A DNA stretch of 7,118 nucleotides from a bacterium (GTDB lineage: Bacteria > Cyanobacteriota > Vampirovibrionia > Gastranaerophilales > Gastranaerophilaceae): the NCBI GenBank assembly GCA_024408905.1, contig JAKSUP010000068.1:1-7118 (forward strand). The letters are read 5' to 3'. Below the pieces are notes generated by a model. The model saw only the letters and a program-made list of their open reading frames with translations, had not been told where the DNA came from and did no database searches. The translations under genes were made by a program, and so were the position numbers. Positions 5,759-7,118 of the stretch are shown one piece after another. Position 1 is the stretch's first letter, and the number at the start of each line of letters is the position of its first letter.

Positions 5759-6187
5759 ATGACAGCAACTTTACACGTTACAATCCAAGAACATATCGCA
5801 AGACGCAATGAATTAACATTATTGTTAAGCAATTTAGCTGATCAAAAAATGTTAACATTGTCAGAAAGACAAGATGTAACTAGCGCACAGTATGCTGAAA
5901 AATCTGAATTAAAAGCATATTTTAAAGAATTATATGAAAATGATCCATCATTAAAAGAAACATACTCAGATTATACAGAAATCCCTGAATTTGAAGATGA
6001 ACTTGATAAATTAACAGTTAAATATAACCAAGAATTAGAAGAATTAACAAACTGGGAAACTAATTTAGATGCTCAAATTACAACTGCAAGTGCAGAATTA
6101 GAAGAAGTTAAAGCTTATCTTGAAAGTTGGAAATCTCAACAATCTAACAATATTTCTGACGAATTTAGTTTTGGTTTAAATAACTAA
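5759..6187 (+). CDS. Small acidic coiled-coil protein of unknown function
   Basis: The 142-residue product has no signal peptide, no membrane segment and no cysteine. It is almost entirely predicted helix. Helix-rich blocks lie at about 8-57 and 75-130, separated by a short region with the only two prolines (NDPSL and EIPEF), as in an antiparallel helical hairpin. Hydrophobic residues in the second block recur at 3-4 residue spacing with many Glu and Lys, fitting a coiled coil. The only glycine is in the disordered tail (FGLNN). Codon use is heavily skewed to TTA, GAA and similar A-ending codons, which can mark an abundantly expressed gene. I do not recognise the family. It could be a structural, filament-associated or chaperone-like protein. 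It lies in its own unit and overlaps the tail of the convergent transporter gene by four bases. Confidence 0.75.
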   Translation: MTATLHVTIQEHIARRNELTLLLSNLADQKMLTLSERQDVTSAQYAEKSELKAYFKELYENDPSLKETYSDYTEIPEFEDELDKLTVKYNQELEELTNWETNLDAQITTASAELEEVKAYLESWKSQQSNNISDEFSFGLNN

Positions 6188-7118
6188 GCAAATAAGTAAA
6201 TTCCAATAATTGCAAAAAGGATTAATGCAATATTGTAATGTAAAAAAGTTGGTATACACGTATCAAAAATGTGGTTATGTTGTCCGTCAGCATTAAGCCC
6301 GGATGTCGGTCCAAGCGTTGTATCAGAGGCAGGCGAACCAGCATCACCAAGAGCAGCTGAAGCAGCTATTAAAATAACCATTTGAGGAATATTAAATCCC
6401 ATTTTTATACATATTGGCACAAACAAAACGCCCAGAATTGGAATTGTACCAAATGATGTACCTATTCCAATCGTAATAAATAAGCCTAGAATTAATATTA
6501 TTAGGGATGTAATCATAATATTGTTCGGTAAAAATGGCAATGTGGCATTAACCATATGCTCAATTGCGCCTGTTTCTTTTAACACAGATGCGAAACCTGC
6601 TGCTACTAACATTACAAAAGCAACATATCCCATCAAATAGATACCTTCATTCATCATCTTATCCATTTTATTTTTAGGCACAACTTTTAATGAGAATATC
6701 ACCCCTAAACCAACTAATGCACCTAATGGCAAAGAATGAGTATATAGTTGAACTATGAATGTCAAAATAGCAGCTAAAAGAGTTATAAGCATTGTCCGAT
6801 TCGAACAGACTGCAGAGTTTTCACTATTAACGTCAAAGCTTAGGGCAATATCTTGGTATTCACGAGGTTTTCGATAAGAAATAAATACTGCAATAAGCAT
6901 CGCAATTATCATACCAATTCCCAAAACTAACGTATATTTCCAAATATCCTCTCTTAGAACATTGGCACCGTTTTGAATAATATTATCTGCTATAAGATTT
7001 TGGAAAATCAATCCAAACCCAACAGGAATTGTAATATAAGGCATTTTTAAACCAAACGCAAGTACACAAGCAACAGAACGTCTGTCAATTTTTAGGGAAT
7101 TCATTATTTTTAATAAAT
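6184..7118 (-). CDS. YuiF-like Na+/H+ antiporter-family membrane protein (5'-partial at window edge)
   Basis: This multi-pass inner-membrane transporter belongs to the Na+/H+ antiporter family that includes Bacillus YuiF; the true substrate (sodium or an amino acid) is not established. From the internal ATG at 7104, 306 residues are visible, with about eight hydrophobic segments (near 24-40, 56-76, 105-142, 153-173, 197-232, 240-256 and 287-305). The family hallmark, AALGDAGSPASD followed by LGPTSGLNADGQHNH, lies at about 250-278. The motif KIDRRSVACVLAFGLK at 5-20 occurs mid-protein in full-length members of about 440 residues. The frame stays open beyond the ATG to base 7118 with no Shine-Dalgarno in the remaining bases, so the real start lies outside and roughly the first third is missing. 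It ends in TAG at 6184-6186, converging on the coiled-coil gene. Confidence 0.85.
   Translation of the reverse strand, partial: LLKIMNSLKIDRRSVACVLAFGLKMPYITIPVGFGLIFQNLIADNIIQNGANVLREDIWKYTLVLGIGMIIAMLIAVFISYRKPREYQDIALSFDVNSENSAVCSNRTMLITLLAAILTFIVQLYTHSLPLGALVGLGVIFSLKVVPKNKMDKMMNEGIYLMGYVAFVMLVAAGFASVLKETGAIEHMVNATLPFLPNNIMITSLIILILGLFITIGIGTSFGTIPILGVLFVPICIKMGFNIPQMVILIAASAALGDAGSPASDTTLGPTSGLNADGQHNHIFDTCIPTFLHYNIALILFAIIGIYLFA

Noticed and set aside
6184..7104. Truncated or pseudogenised transporter starting at the internal ATG 7104
   Set aside because: The frame remains open to the window edge and the region after the ATG matches the middle of full-length family members, so the shortness is due to the window boundary.

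Overview
The window is low-GC bacterial DNA with a strong preference for A/T-ending codons. It has one tightly packed six-gene block on the plus strand, a separate small coiled-coil gene, and a convergent transporter gene running off the right edge. The combination of a split transketolase, ftsE-ftsX, an HDOD protein and a receiver/GGDEF-like protein in an AT-rich genome is compatible with a non-photosynthetic relative of the cyanobacteria (Gastranaerophilales/Melainabacteria-like gut lineage). That assignment is inference, with moderate-to-low confidence, and no phylogenetic marker is present.

Layout. Positions 1-216 hold the end of an unrecognised Cys- and Lys-rich protein. Positions 217-550 carry no gene but contain a conspicuously GC-richer, hairpin-rich element (about 291-470, 49% G+C by hand count). 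An extended -10 promoter at 552-560 then leads into the main block. The block contains the transketolase C-terminal subunit (581-1525), ftsE (1522-2199), ftsX (2189-3094), an HDOD-domain protein (3110-3907), a pseudo-receiver/degenerate-GGDEF protein with a C-terminal domain I do not recognise (3924-5120), and an isochorismatase-family hydrolase (5120-5653). Junctions are overlaps of 4, 11 and 1 bases or gaps of 15-16 bases, so this is very probably one operon. After a 105-base AT-rich gap comes a 142-residue coiled-coil protein (5759-6187). It converges on, and overlaps by four bases, a YuiF-like Na+/H+ antiporter-family gene on the minus strand (6184-7118, N-terminus outside the window).

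How the genes may work together. FtsE (ATPase) and FtsX (membrane subunit) form the division-site ABC complex that in other bacteria switches on peptidoglycan hydrolases. The next two genes both look like signalling proteins: HDOD domains act as regulatory or scaffold modules, and the following protein looks like a receiver fused to a GGDEF fold, both without the residues needed for phosphorylation or cyclic-di-GMP synthesis. The most interesting hypothesis is that these two proteins form a non-catalytic signalling pair tied by the operon to FtsEX and to the carbon-metabolism gene that starts it. This is inference from gene order and residue inspection only.
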